From Saprospiraceae bacterium (GTDB taxonomy: Bacteria > Bacteroidota > Bacteroidia > Chitinophagales > Saprospiraceae), in assembly GCA_958295895.1 (NCBI GenBank), contig CATQHI010000005.1, positions 134,501 through 198,500 on the forward strand: a stretch of DNA of 64,000 nt, read 5' to 3'. This document shows, piece by piece, positions 24,766 to 34,270 of the stretch. The notes below the pieces were generated by a model. The model saw only the letters and a list, made by a program, of their open reading frames with translations. It searched no databases and had not been told where the DNA came from. The stretch's first letter is position 1. Each line of letters opens with the position of its first letter. The translations under genes were made by a program, and so were the position numbers.

Positions 24766-25305
24766 TTACCGGCCGTTGCGGGCACTGCTCGAATACTCGG
24801 GTTCGAGTAGGAGGAAGTCAGGCGAGGTAGCGCGCAGACGGGCACGGTAGATTTCGGAGAGGTAACTTTCCTCCATGGCATAGAAGCGCATTACCTTGAG
24901 GGGAGCGATGTCCTTTTCGAACTTAGAGAAGTACTTCCGCTCGATGTCGTTTTCCTTGCCCTGGAAGTCGAGGTAGTCCTCGATGAAATCTGCGGTTTCG
25001 TTGCGCTCGTCGTTGCCCCCATCGTTTTCGTTCATCTCACGGAGGTAGTTGTTGTACAGCAGGCGGCGCTCGGCGTCAAGCTCCTCCTTCTCCTCGGTAT
25101 ACTCGCGGTATACTTCGTTGAAGGTGGTAGTCTCCTCGTTCGTCAGATCAAGCTCCCGCAGGGCATTGTCCCGCAAGTCTACGGAGAGCTGACTGCGATC
25201 CAGCTTCTCCTGCTGCTCGTCGAGCAGGGGGCGGTTGTTGCCCGTCTGGGCAAAGACGGTCAGGCTGAGGCTGCCCAGCAGGGCGGTGAATAGAATGGTT
25301 TTCAT
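24766..25305 (-). CDS. Spy/CpxP-like periplasmic protein
   Basis: This 179-residue protein has a signal peptide (MKTILFTALLGSLSLTVFAQ) and an almost entirely helical, charged mature part (ELDLTNEETTTFNEVYREYTEE, YLDFQGKENDIERKYFSKFE). The layout is that of LTxxQ/Spy-type or zinc-resistance-associated proteins that chaperone misfolded periplasmic proteins or restrain a stress sensor. It sits 71 bases downstream of an ECF sigma factor gene and has its own GTTC-N10-GAAC site at 25342-25359, consistent with an envelope-stress output or anti-sigma-linked partner. This role is inferred. Confidence 0.68.
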   Translation of the reverse strand: MKTILFTALLGSLSLTVFAQTGNNRPLLDEQQEKLDRSQLSVDLRDNALRELDLTNEETTTFNEVYREYTEEKEELDAERRLLYNNYLREMNENDGGNDERNETADFIEDYLDFQGKENDIERKYFSKFEKDIAPLKVMRFYAMEESYLSEIYRARLRATSPDFLLLEPEYSSSARNGR

Positions 25306-25341
25306 AATGCGGTTATTGAAAGTGAATGGATAGTTCTGTAG

Positions 25342-25359
25342 GTTCTTTATGTAGAGAAC
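25342..25359 (-). promoter_or_regulatory. GTTC-N10-GAAC site upstream of the Spy-like gene
   Basis: On the minus strand TTAGTTCT-CTACATAA-AGAAC, 37-54 bases before the ATG. It shares the GTTCN-N8-NGAAC layout with the sites at 25967, 32737 and 37904. Confidence 0.5.
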
Positions 25360-25376
25360 TAAGAGGATAAAAATTT

Positions 25377-25898
25377 TTAGTTGTCCCTATCGGCGAGTTG
25401 GTATTCTCGTTGTACCAGAGTGCGTAGCTGCTGTCGGGCCACGAAGACCCGGCTCTTGACGGTACCGATGGGAATATTGAAACTGCGCCCGATCTGGTCG
25501 TAGGGCATACCCCGCAGGTGGAGTAAGAAGGGGCGGCGGTAGATGTCCTTTAACTGATCCACGAGTTGAAGGATGGTATTGGACTCGATCGCTGCGGGCG
25601 CACTATTGTCGGTGGTGGCAGTGACCATCCAGTGGTCCCGGCGGGGTGCTTCCTGAAATAGTTCCCGCCTCCGCTTTTCCCGGCGGTAGTCACTGGCGAA
25701 GGTGTTGTACACGATACGCTTGATCCAGGCGCGCAGGTTCGTGCCCGGCTCGAACTGCTGTTCGTGCTTAAAGGCTTTATAGTAGGCATCCTGTACGAGG
25801 TCGCGGGCGGTGACGACATTATTGGTCAGCGTCAGCGCGTAACTAATGCACTCCTGATAAAGCTTTCCGTTGAGTTGCTGAATTTCCTGGGTGGTCAT
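25377..25898 (-). CDS. ECF-family RNA polymerase sigma factor
   Basis: The protein has 173 residues. Region 2 is seen in ALTLTNNVVTARDLVQDAYYKAFKHE and TNLRAWIKRIVYNTFASDYR; region 4 in HLRGMPYDQIGRSFNIPIGTVKSRVFVARQQL. It directs RNA polymerase to stress promoters, usually under control of an anti-sigma factor, which is not adjacent; the Spy-like gene follows instead. The gene has a GTTC-N10-GAAC site upstream, so it may be autoregulated or controlled together with the efflux operon. Confidence 0.93.
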   Translation of the reverse strand: MTTQEIQQLNGKLYQECISYALTLTNNVVTARDLVQDAYYKAFKHEQQFEPGTNLRAWIKRIVYNTFASDYRREKRRRELFQEAPRRDHWMVTATTDNSAPAAIESNTILQLVDQLKDIYRRPFLLHLRGMPYDQIGRSFNIPIGTVKSRVFVARQQLRTLVQREYQLADRDN

Positions 25899-25966
25899 GT
25901 TTTGGGAATTCTTAATGCTACGTTGTGCACGTTAATGTATGAGTATAACTTACCAATGTATGATTG

Positions 25967-25984
25967 GTTCGGTAAATATAGAAC
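25967..25984 (-). promoter_or_regulatory. GTTC-N10-GAAC site upstream of the sigma factor gene
   Basis: On the minus strand TTAGTTCT-ATATTTAC-CGAAC, 69-86 bases before the sigma factor ATG. A surrounding 20-mer (25976-25995) matches 37913-37932 upstream of the mscS-like gene at 18 positions. Confidence 0.5.
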
Positions 25985-25995
25985 TAACTATACTA

Positions 25996-28900
25996 CTAAA
26001 CCAAATCTGCCTCCACCTTTCGTTCCTTGATGCCAAAGAGTAACTTATAGGTCACCGGTACAAACAGCAGCGTGATCACCGTAGCGAAGAGTAGTCCCAC
26101 CATAATGGCCACGGCCATCGGCTCCCACATCAGTCCGCCACCAAGGTAGAGGGGGATCAGGCCGAGGGTAGTGGTGAAAGTGGTCAATAAAATGGGGCGG
26201 AAGCGCTGCTTGCAAGCATCCACAATGGCGCGGAACTCGGCCTTACCCTCTTTTTCCTCGATCTCAATGCGGTCGATGAGTACAATAGCATTATTGATAA
26301 GGATACCGGCCAGGGAGATCACCCCCAGGAAGGCCATAAAGCCAAAGTAGGACTGGAACAGCAGCAGCCCCAGGATCACCCCGATAATGCCCAGAGGAAT
26401 GGTCGCCAGCACGATGCCCATCTTGCGGAAGCTGTTGAACTGCACCATCAGCAAGAGCACGATGATGAAGGCCGCCAGGGGCAGCTTGTTAGCCACGGCC
26501 ATCATGGCCTCGCTGCTCTGCTCACTCTCTCCACCCAGCTCGAAGGTGTAGCCCGCCGGCCAGCCCTCCTGTAGTTTCTGTAGCTGAGGAGTAAGCGCGG
26601 AGGTCACATTGGTAGCCGTGAAACCGTCGCGGGCGTCGGCACTGATGGTCATGGTCCGGTAGAGGTCACGGCGCTTGATCTTGGCGTACTGCCAGTCTAC
26701 GTCTACGTCCGCCACCTGGGTTAGGGGCACGTTCTCACCAGACCCCTGGGCGAAGACATTGAGGCCCCGCAGATCCTGCACGGTGTAATTCTCGGCCCCG
26801 ATACCGCGCATCATGATGGGGAGGGCGTCCTCGTCCTCCCGGAACGAACCGGCGTTATATCCGGAAAGGCTGGTGCGTAGCGACACGGCCACATCCTGGT
26901 TGGTCACCCCGGCCCGCTCGGCGCGCTCCTGGTCGATGTCGATGACCACCTTCTTGCTCTTCGGCCCCCAGTCGTCGCTGATGTTGGTCGCCTCGGGCAT
27001 ACCGTTGAGCACGCGCTTGATCTCGTCGGAGATGGCGTAGAGCCGGTCGACCTCCGGACCACTGATGCGGATAGCCACGTCACTGGCCCCACCACCGCCA
27101 CCGGCCAGGGGGCCTACGGTAATGTCGGCATCCGGGAAGTTCTCGTAGGTGTATTCCTCCAGCTCATCGATCACCCGTTGATTAGCCTCGTAGCGGCTGG
27201 TATTCATCAGCACGTGGGCGTAACCGGTATTGGCCTCTCCGGGCTGGTAGCCGAGGTCATAGGAAGAGGGCCCCTCGCTGATGAAGCTGGTGAAGTCGGT
27301 GATGCCGTAGGCGTCCTCGTCGTCCTCCGGTACGATCAGATGCTGGTTGATGTAGCCCTCGATATCGGCCACGATCTCGGAGGTGCGGTTAATGTCCGTG
27401 CCCAGGGGCAGGTTCACGTTCATCGTCACCAGGTTGCGGTCGCTGTCGGGGAAGAAGATGAATGGAATTTGAGTGAACAGCGCCAGGGAGCCGATGAACA
27501 TACCGATCACGAGGCCCAGCATCAACCAGGGGCGCTTGAGGGCCCAGTAGATGAGGTCGCCGTAGTAGTTATTGAGCTTGCCGAAGATATCCTGCTTGGG
27601 CTGCTCGTCCGCCGTATCCTCCGCACCTGCGTCCGCGCCCTCCTTCGTCTTGACGCGGATGAGCGCCACGCCCAGCATACTCACCACGGTCATGGCCATG
27701 ATCCAACTACTAAGTAAGGCGAAGGTGATGACCACGAAAAGCGGGCCCATCATCTCCCCCATCGTATTCTCGGCCAGGAAAAAAGCCAGGAAGGCTGCCG
27801 AGGTGGTCAGCGAGGAAATAAGCAGCGGGATGGCCAGCTCACCCGTAGCGGCGTAGGCGGCCTTGCGGGGTTCCATGCCCTCCTCCATGCGCACCATCAT
27901 GGCCTCGGAGATGACGATGGCGTTGTCGACCAGCAGGCCCAGGGCCATAATGAGAGCGGCTAGGGTGACCTGGTTGAGGCCCACATCGAAGAGGTTCATG
28001 AGCAGTAGCGTCATGACGATGGCCAGGGGGATGAGGCTCGCCACCACCAGCCCCGTACGCCAACCCAGGAAGAGGAACATGACGGCCAGTACGATGCCCA
28101 CCGACTGCAGCACGTTGCTCACGAAGCCGCTCACGCTGGCCTGCACGAAGGCGTCCTGACTGGCGATGCGCTCCAGTTGCATGCCCAGGGGCAGGGTCTC
28201 GTTATAGACTAGTACACGGGCGTCGACGGCTTCGCCGAGCTCGATCAGGTTAGCGCCCTCCTTGACGGCCACGCCGACCACGAGGCCCTGCTGACCGTCC
28301 AGCCGCACGAGGCGCTCCGGGGGGTTGGTGTAGCCGCGGGTGATGCGGGCGATCTCGCCAAGTTTGGCCGTCTCGTCGCCGCTGAGGTTGACGATGGTGT
28401 TTTCCAGGTCGCTCAGGTCCTCGAAGTTGCCGGTGGGTTCGAGCACGACGCGCTGGTCGCCCACCGTGACCTCGCCACCGGGGAAGACGATGTTGGTAGC
28501 CGTGATGTTGCGCTGTAGCTCGTTGGCACTCAGGCCGTAGCGGGCCAGGCGGGCGTTGTCGAACTCGACGAAGATCTGCTCCTGCCGCAGGCCGCTGATC
28601 TCTACCTCGGCCGCGTCGGGCAGCTTGACCAGGTCGTCGCGGATGTCCTTGGCCTGCTCTTCGAGCTCGTCGAGGCTGTAGCCGCCGCCGGCCAGTCCGA
28701 GCTGGATGCCGTAGACTACGCCGAGGCCGTCGTCCTTAACGTTGATCTGGCCCACGCCGTCGGGCATAGTAGGTTGTAATTCTTCGAGCTTGCGGCGCAG
28801 GCGGTCGAAGACGGGCTGCATATTCTCCTTCGTCACGCTGGGTTCGAGCTCGACGCTGACCACGCTCAGTCCGGTGCGGCTCTCGCTGCTGATGCGCTTG

Positions 28901-29130
28901 ACGGCGGCCAGCTCCTGGGCCGTGCGCTCGATCTGCTCGGTGACCAGTTCTTCCACCCGTTCGGCGCTGGCCCCGGGGAAGGGCGTCACGACGTTCGCCA
29001 CGCGAATGGTAAAGGGCGGCATGGCGTTGCGGCTCAGGTTATTGTAGCCCACCAGGCCCATGATGGCGACCATGAGGACGATGAGGATGGTGACCCGGTT
29101 GTGGGTGATGGCTAGCTTGGCGATATTCAT
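25996..29130 (-). CDS. RND efflux transporter, inner-membrane permease (AcrB/HAE1 type)
   Basis: A 1044-residue proton-driven permease with twelve transmembrane helices in the usual 1+5 / 1+5 order and two large periplasmic loops. Diagnostic parts include the N-terminal helix, VDNAIVISEAMM (the charged residues of helix 4), the ISLAGILINNAIVLIDRIE segment of helix 10, and GALAGGGGGASDV-like loops near residue 680. An alanine/acid linker (KEGADAGAEDTADEQ) near residue 495 carries a degenerate copy of the dispersed motif. With the adaptor and TolC-like genes upstream it forms a tripartite pump; substrates are unknown. Confidence 0.93.
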   Translation of the reverse strand: MNIAKLAITHNRVTILIVLMVAIMGLVGYNNLSRNAMPPFTIRVANVVTPFPGASAERVEELVTEQIERTAQELAAVKRISSESRTGLSVVSVELEPSVTKENMQPVFDRLRRKLEELQPTMPDGVGQINVKDDGLGVVYGIQLGLAGGGYSLDELEEQAKDIRDDLVKLPDAAEVEISGLRQEQIFVEFDNARLARYGLSANELQRNITATNIVFPGGEVTVGDQRVVLEPTGNFEDLSDLENTIVNLSGDETAKLGEIARITRGYTNPPERLVRLDGQQGLVVGVAVKEGANLIELGEAVDARVLVYNETLPLGMQLERIASQDAFVQASVSGFVSNVLQSVGIVLAVMFLFLGWRTGLVVASLIPLAIVMTLLLMNLFDVGLNQVTLAALIMALGLLVDNAIVISEAMMVRMEEGMEPRKAAYAATGELAIPLLISSLTTSAAFLAFFLAENTMGEMMGPLFVVITFALLSSWIMAMTVVSMLGVALIRVKTKEGADAGAEDTADEQPKQDIFGKLNNYYGDLIYWALKRPWLMLGLVIGMFIGSLALFTQIPFIFFPDSDRNLVTMNVNLPLGTDINRTSEIVADIEGYINQHLIVPEDDEDAYGITDFTSFISEGPSSYDLGYQPGEANTGYAHVLMNTSRYEANQRVIDELEEYTYENFPDADITVGPLAGGGGGASDVAIRISGPEVDRLYAISDEIKRVLNGMPEATNISDDWGPKSKKVVIDIDQERAERAGVTNQDVAVSLRTSLSGYNAGSFREDEDALPIMMRGIGAENYTVQDLRGLNVFAQGSGENVPLTQVADVDVDWQYAKIKRRDLYRTMTISADARDGFTATNVTSALTPQLQKLQEGWPAGYTFELGGESEQSSEAMMAVANKLPLAAFIIVLLLMVQFNSFRKMGIVLATIPLGIIGVILGLLLFQSYFGFMAFLGVISLAGILINNAIVLIDRIEIEEKEGKAEFRAIVDACKQRFRPILLTTFTTTLGLIPLYLGGGLMWEPMAVAIMVGLLFATVITLLFVPVTYKLLFGIKERKVEADLV

Positions 29131-29157
29131 GGGGGGGGAGGTAGGGATGGGGGATGT

Positions 29158-29180
29158 GGGCGGGGACGCGGGTGCGAAGG
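29158..29180 (-). repeat. Dispersed 17-bp motif copy between adaptor and RND genes
   Basis: GCACCCGCGTCCCCGCC on the minus strand (C at the fifth-from-left pyrimidine position). It fills almost the entire gap between the adaptor stop and the permease start. Confidence 0.85.
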
Positions 29181-30306
29181 CTACTCCAGAAGGCGGACTT
29201 CCATCCCGTCCAGCAGCTGCTTCAGGCCGGCGGTAGCGACCTTATCACCGGACTGGAGGCCGCTGGTGACCTCAAAGCCGTTGTCGTGTAGGGCGCCGAT
29301 GGTGACGGGGCGCTTGTGGGCGACGTAGTTGGCACTGCTGTCGCTGGGGGTGAGCAGGTAGACAAACTTGGTCTCGGGCCCCTCGGTGACCGACTCGATG
29401 GGGGTGAGGAGCAGCTCGCCGTCCTCCGTGCCGTCGTTGAAGGTGAAGCGAATGCTGGCGGCCATGCCGGGGCGGATGGTGGGGGTGGACTCGGCAATGC
29501 GGATCACCACCGGGTAGCTGGGGGCGTCGCCCGAGGCGTAGGCCACCTCGCTGACCGTACCGTCGAACTCCTGGTCGTTGAGGGCGGGGAAGGTGATGCG
29601 CACGGGCATGTCGGTACGGACGACGCCGATGCGGCTTTCCGGGAGATTGACCTCCACCTCGGGGTCCTCCTCGGTACTGAGGATCACGATGGTCTTGCCG
29701 GAGCCGGCGTACTCGTTGGCCTCGGCGCTGAGGGTGGTGATGATGCCGGAGAAGGGGGGCCGTCAGGCGGGTGTAGCTGACCTGGTTGCGGGCGGCGCGT
29801 ACTTGGGCGCCACTGGCATCGAGCTGACTGCGGGCGGCTTCGACCTGGGCCTGGGCGTTCTGGAATTGGCTGCGGGCCTGCTCGAATTCGCTCAGGCTCA
29901 CACTGTTGCTCTCGTAGAGGCGGGTGGTGCGCTCGTAGGCGGCGCGGGCGGCGACGAGCTGGGTCTCGGTACTCTGTAATTGGGCCTGGCTGGCCTCGTA
30001 CTGGGCCGAGGACTGGCTACTCTGTACTTCCAGGTCGGCGGGGTCGATAGTGGCGATCAGTTGGCCCTTCCTTACGCGCTCACCGAGCTTGACCGGCAGA
30101 CTCCGGATGGTGCCGCTGACGCGAAAGGAAAGGGGGGTCTCGCCGGCGGCGGTGGCTACCCCGGTATACGTCTGAGTAGTTGTGCCGTTGTCGGTCATGA
30201 CCTCGCCGTAGCGGATGGCGCGGGTACGGGTCTCGACTTTCACCTCCTCACTGCCGCCGCAGGCGGTGAAGAGGAGTGGGAGGAGGATGAGGGGTAGATA
30301 TTTCAT
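29181..30306 (-). pseudogene. RND membrane-fusion (adaptor) protein, frameshifted
   Basis: A lipoprotein adaptor starting MKYLPLILLPLLFTACGG. Frame 1 carries the signal, the first lipoyl half (PLSFRVSGTIRSLPVKLGERV, GQLIATIDPADL) and the coiled-coil hairpin to NQVSYTRLTAPL. Frame 2 continues from IVILSTEEDPEVEVN through the beta-barrel and membrane-proximal domains to the end. The switch lies at a six-G run (29754-29759): with five bases the protein reads TAPFSGIITTLSAEAN without interruption. So a single extra base breaks it. It may be a real mutation, a phase-variable tract, or a sequencing error. All other features of an HlyD/AcrA-type adaptor are intact. Confidence 0.85.
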
Positions 30307-30313
30307 TGTTGAA

Positions 30314-32691
30314 TTAATATTCCATAAAGCGGCGCAGGAAGTCGGTCTGGTCGGCGGGGCCGGAGAGGAACTGGTAGCTGCCGGTGGAGCGTTGCAGGGC
30401 GATGAAGTCGGCGACGAACTGGTAGCCGGCATTGGTGGCGTTGATGTTGGACTGGAGGGTGACGTTCTGGGCGTCGACCAGGCTGGTGACGTTAGTGGCA
30501 CCGGCCCGGTAGAGATCCTCGATGATGCGGAAGTTAGCCGTGGAGGTCTCGGCAGCCTGCCGGGCCAGATTGAGGTTGCGGTAGCTGGCCACCATGGTTT
30601 CTACGTCGGAGTAGAGGCGTTGGAGGAGCTGATTTTCGAGATCCTGCCGCTGGGTCTGGGCCTGGAGGACGGAGACGCGGGCGCGCTCGGCCACGAACTT
30701 GCGGCGCCCACCCTGAAAGATGGGGATGGCTACGTTGAGCCCCACGGTGTAAGTGCTGCGGGGGCGGTCCTCGCTGGCAAAATCGAAGCCGAGGTCTTCG
30801 GGCAGGGGCACGGTGCCGTAGTTGGCTACCCGGTAGTTATACTGTCCGTTGATGGCTACCCGGGGCAGGTAAAATGCGCGCTCCGCGGAAAGTAACTGGC
30901 GTTCCTGGGCATTGATGGCGGCATCGAGCTGATCGAGCGCCGGGAGGTTATGGCGGGCTTCGTCGGCGAGGAAGTTGGCCAGGCGGTCGAGGTCGCGTGG
31001 GCTATTGAGTAGTGGTAGGATGGTCTGGCCCACGAGTCCGAGTAGGGTGTCCTGACCGGTGAAGTCCGGTAGCTGAAAATCCTCGTTGATCGGACGGTTG
31101 AGGAGCTGGTTGAGGTTGTAGCGGGCCTGGGCGAGCTGGGCCTGGGCGTTGTTGACCTCGATCTTATTGAGGGCCAGTTCGCTTTCCCAGCGGTAAACGT
31201 CGGTGGCGCCCCCGGCCCCAACTTCCTGTTTCGTGGTGGCGGAGTTGAGGTTAGCACGGGTGACGGCCAGGTTTTCGTTCTGTAGGTCGGCAAAAACCTT
31301 GGACTGAAGGACATTGAGGTAGGCGGTGGCCACATCGAGTACGACGTCGAGCTGGGTCTGCTCCAGGGCGGCCTGCTGGCCTTCGAGCAAAAAGCGGTTG
31401 ATGGCCACATTCGCGAAGGCCGGTTCGGAAAGGATGACCTGGTTGAGGGTACCATTAGCCGTCCAGTTGTACTGCCCCTGCTGTCCGAAGGAGCTGGCTA
31501 CGGTTTGTCCATCGAGCCGGGTCACGGTGGTGGCGGCCTCCAATTGGGGCAGCAGGTCGCTGCGGGCGATGTCAACTTCGGTGACCGCCAGGGCTACGTC
31601 GTAGGCGCTCAGGTCGTAGCCGAGGTTATTGGCCAGTCCTTCGAGTACGGCGCCCTCCAGGGTAAGGGTGCGGGCATCGGGTAGGTCGTTGGGATTGAGT
31701 AGGGTGGCACCGGAGAGGGTTTCCCAATTAGGATATATGTCGGCCCGGCGGGCTACTGCCATATCGATGAGTAGCTCGGAGGTGTAGGTAGTGAGCTCGG
31801 TGCTGAGTTCGGCGGTGGGTAGCCCGTCCATGATCCGGAGGGCATCCAGGGCCACGCGGCGGGGTAGCTGTTCCAGGTTTTCCGTGCTGGAGTAGGCAGC
31901 CAGTGCCCCCCGGGAAAGCAGGGGCTGGTCCAGGAGTGAGAAGGTGGCCACGCCGCGGTCGGCCAGGCTATCGAGTAGCGTGATCTGCTCGCTTAGGGGC
32001 ATGCTACCGGTCAGCGGAGTGAGGTAAACCGCCTGGCTACCGCCGATTTCGGCCAGGGCGGCAGCCGCGGTGGGGCCGGCCTCTACGTAGCGCACCGTGA
32101 CGTCGGACAATTCTGCGTCGATCACCTCGGTCATTCCCCGGCGCATATTTGGGGTGGTAAGCACCGTTAGCACGTCATAGTCAACTAGCTGCCGTAGCGT
32201 GCGCAGGTCCCGTCCGATGTCGAAGGGCGACTGAATGAAGGTAAAATTCCCCACCCCGGTACCCTCCGGCCCGCCCTGCCGGCCGGTAGCCAGTACGACG
32301 GCCGCGATACTGGGCCGGGCATAGGTGCCCCGTTCCATCAGTGCGGTACTGGTAGCCAGACCGGTAGCCACGACGATATCGGCACTACGGTAGGCTTCCT
32401 GAATGCCGGACTCAATGGCCCCGGGCTCCCCCCAGTGTACAGGGTGCCGAGGTCAAGCTGGTAGCGGCTGGCTAGAATGGCTTCCAGCTCACTACCGATG
32501 AGGCTATCGAGACTGGGCTCCCCGGCAGCACCGGCGTCAGAAAGCATCGTCACCCGCAGGGGGGACTGGGCAAAGGCCAGCAGACCTAGCACGAGCCAGA
32601 AAAATACGAGAAGCAGGTAGCGGATGGAACTGACATAGCGCAGCGGGATGCCGTCCTTGTCGAGCTCCCCCGGCGGGCGGGATGATTTCAT
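30314..32691 (-). pseudogene. TolC-family outer-membrane factor with N-terminal substrate-binding-like domain, frameshifted
   Basis: The C-terminal half (about 430 residues) is TolC-like: two helical repeats with LDVVLDVATAYLNVLQSKVFA, VGAGGATDVYRWESELALNK, TYTVGLNVAIPIFQGGRRK and LVDAQNVTLQSN. The N-terminal half (about 300 residues after a signal segment) has alternating strands and helices (RSADIVVATGLATSTALMER, FIQSPFDIGRDLRTLRQLVD, IGGSQAVYLTPLTG) resembling ABC-type periplasmic substrate-binding proteins (ABC_sub_bind). The two are joined in one coding unit, broken by one missing base at a six-C run (32428-32433). With seven bases it reads YTGGEPGAIESG continuously. The gene heads the adaptor/permease operon. 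Confidence 0.75.
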
Positions 32692-32736
32692 GTGCAGTGA
32701 ATATAGGTAACGTTACAACGCAGCGATGTTTCTTTA

Positions 32737-32754
32737 GTTCGGTAACTTACGAAC
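32737..32754 (-). promoter_or_regulatory. GTTC-N10-GAAC site upstream of the efflux operon
   Basis: On the minus strand GTTCG-TAAGTTAC-CGAAC with perfect 5-bp arms, 46-63 bases before the TolC-like start and downstream of the TetR gene. A second palindrome, GTAACGTTAC, lies at 32707-32716. Either could be the TetR operator. Confidence 0.5.
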
Positions 32755-32853
32755 AAATTAAACAAACTTACGCTATTCTTTACAATGGAAGGCCCACCGT
32801 AGGTCACTACAGTGGACCGTCAGAAAACAGTCTCTCAGAAAACCTAATACTTC

Positions 32854-33444
32854 TTACTGTTGCTGGGGACCGACGATACCGAAAAAAAGAAATCCGGTAA
32901 GGACCCGCATCCGCTCGTTAGCATCGGGAAACATCGCGATGCAGGCTTCCTGGGACATGAGTTCACTCATTTCATCCATCATATAGAGGATGAAGGGTAC
33001 ATTAAGGGAGTCAGAGACCTCTCCCTTGCCCATACCACGGTAGAGGTGGTGGGATAGGATCGCCTGCCGCTGCTTTCGGTGCCGATCCAGCACCTGGCGG
33101 CTGCGGGAATCGGTCGACTGAAACAGCTCTTCGATGAACGCTCCGGAGATTTCCTGGGAATAGGTGGCCTTCCAGTTCATGATGTTGTAGAGCCGGTCGG
33201 TCAGGGACTTATCCTGCTCCAGCAGCGCCTGGTAGCGCTGTAGCCCGGTGTCCAGAAACTGTTGTAGGATAAGCCGACCCACCGCAGCCGTGTCCTCGAA
33301 GTACTGGTAAAACATACTTTCACTTACTCCGGAAAGTGCGCAGATATCCGCGACGGACACCTCGGTGCTACCCCACTCCTGGAACAGGCTACGCGCTGCG
33401 GCGACAATATCGATGGCGGCGGATGTGGTGGTACTAGACTCCAT
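32854..33444 (-). CDS. TetR-family transcriptional regulator
   Basis: The protein has 196 residues from MESSTTTSAAIDIV. The N-terminal helix-turn-helix (VSVADICALSGVSESMFYQYFEDTAAV, in two parts) is typical of TetR repressors. The C-terminal ligand domain contains QRYQALLEQDKSLTDRLYNI. It sits directly upstream of the RND efflux operon on the same strand, 162 bases away, and most likely represses it. Bacteroidota RND operons commonly have this layout. Candidate operators are the palindromes at 32707-32716 and 32737-32754. Confidence 0.88.
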   Translation of the reverse strand: MESSTTTSAAIDIVAAARSLFQEWGSTEVSVADICALSGVSESMFYQYFEDTAAVGRLILQQFLDTGLQRYQALLEQDKSLTDRLYNIMNWKATYSQEISGAFIEELFQSTDSRSRQVLDRHRKQRQAILSHHLYRGMGKGEVSDSLNVPFILYMMDEMSELMSQEACIAMFPDANERMRVLTGFLFFGIVGPQQQ

Positions 33445-33499
33445 AGGGGTGCATTTGAAAGTAAGGAGGGGAAGACGGCAAGTGGGGTTGCCCGTCCGT

Positions 33500-34246
33500 T
33501 TACCGAAGCCAGGTCTTTGCGGCCTCCAGTTGCGCACCGGGGAAGTATTTCATCTCAAGACCGGGGGTAACGAAGTCCGCTACGTTAACGACCGTACTCA
33601 GGTCTTTTTTGGTGACCAGCGCTACCCGTTCGATGCGGGAGTAGTACTTCACCTCGCTCTTGATGTCTTCCCAAAAGCCACGTAGGGTGAAGCCATCGAA
33701 ATCGGTCACGTGGATCAACAGCCGCAGCTCGTCGTCGTCCCCCTCCTCCTGCGCCAGTTGCGTATCGATGCGCTGATTGATGAAGTCGTAATCCGCCCGA
33801 CCGAGCGTACCGGCTATCCGGATGCCGAGGGCGTGCTGGCCCGCGACGTCGAAGGAGGTCACGTTGCGGGTAGCATCGGCCATAGACGCACCGAGCCACT
33901 GCATGGCCCGCTCGCGCTGGTCGAGGGTAAAGGTTTTCACGTCCATAGTAGGAATGAAGAAGCCCTCAATATCGGCCAGGGTGGAGAGCCACTTCTTATT
34001 CGTCATGATAGCGTATTTCTCCACCTGCCGGACGAGCCCGAGCTGGTGGCCGAAGTCCTTAAATACCCCGGTGATATTGGTGATGCCGTCGAGCGATTTG
34101 ACTACTCCCAGAAGTCGGATCTTGCCCTGCCGGTCGGCGGATTCCTTGATCTGGCTGACGACCTCGTTGACCTTGCGGCCGTCGAAGGTGCCATCGATCG
34201 TGTAGCTGACGATATCGGGTTGGGTGGTAGTGGCAAAGGTGATCAT
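33500..34246 (-). CDS. Tandem SpoIIAA-like (STAS-type) domain protein
   Basis: The protein has 248 residues with two similar halves (about 1-120 and 128-248). Each contains the pattern T-I/L-G-T-F/L-x-R/K-x-D/V-Y ... LLGVV/LLIHV ... KYAIMTNKKWL / RVALVTKKDLS ... MKYFPGAQLEAAKTWL. This matches the SpoIIAA-like family (DUF3478), small STAS-fold proteins of unknown role that sometimes bind lipids. The gene lies between the TonB receptor and the TetR gene on the same strand, 24 bases from the former. Confidence 0.8.
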   Translation of the reverse strand: MITFATTTQPDIVSYTIDGTFDGRKVNEVVSQIKESADRQGKIRLLGVVKSLDGITNITGVFKDFGHQLGLVRQVEKYAIMTNKKWLSTLADIEGFFIPTMDVKTFTLDQRERAMQWLGASMADATRNVTSFDVAGQHALGIRIAGTLGRADYDFINQRIDTQLAQEEGDDDELRLLIHVTDFDGFTLRGFWEDIKSEVKYYSRIERVALVTKKDLSTVVNVADFVTPGLEMKYFPGAQLEAAKTWLR

Positions 34247-34270
34247 GGAAATAATTTGTAGGATGAAAAT

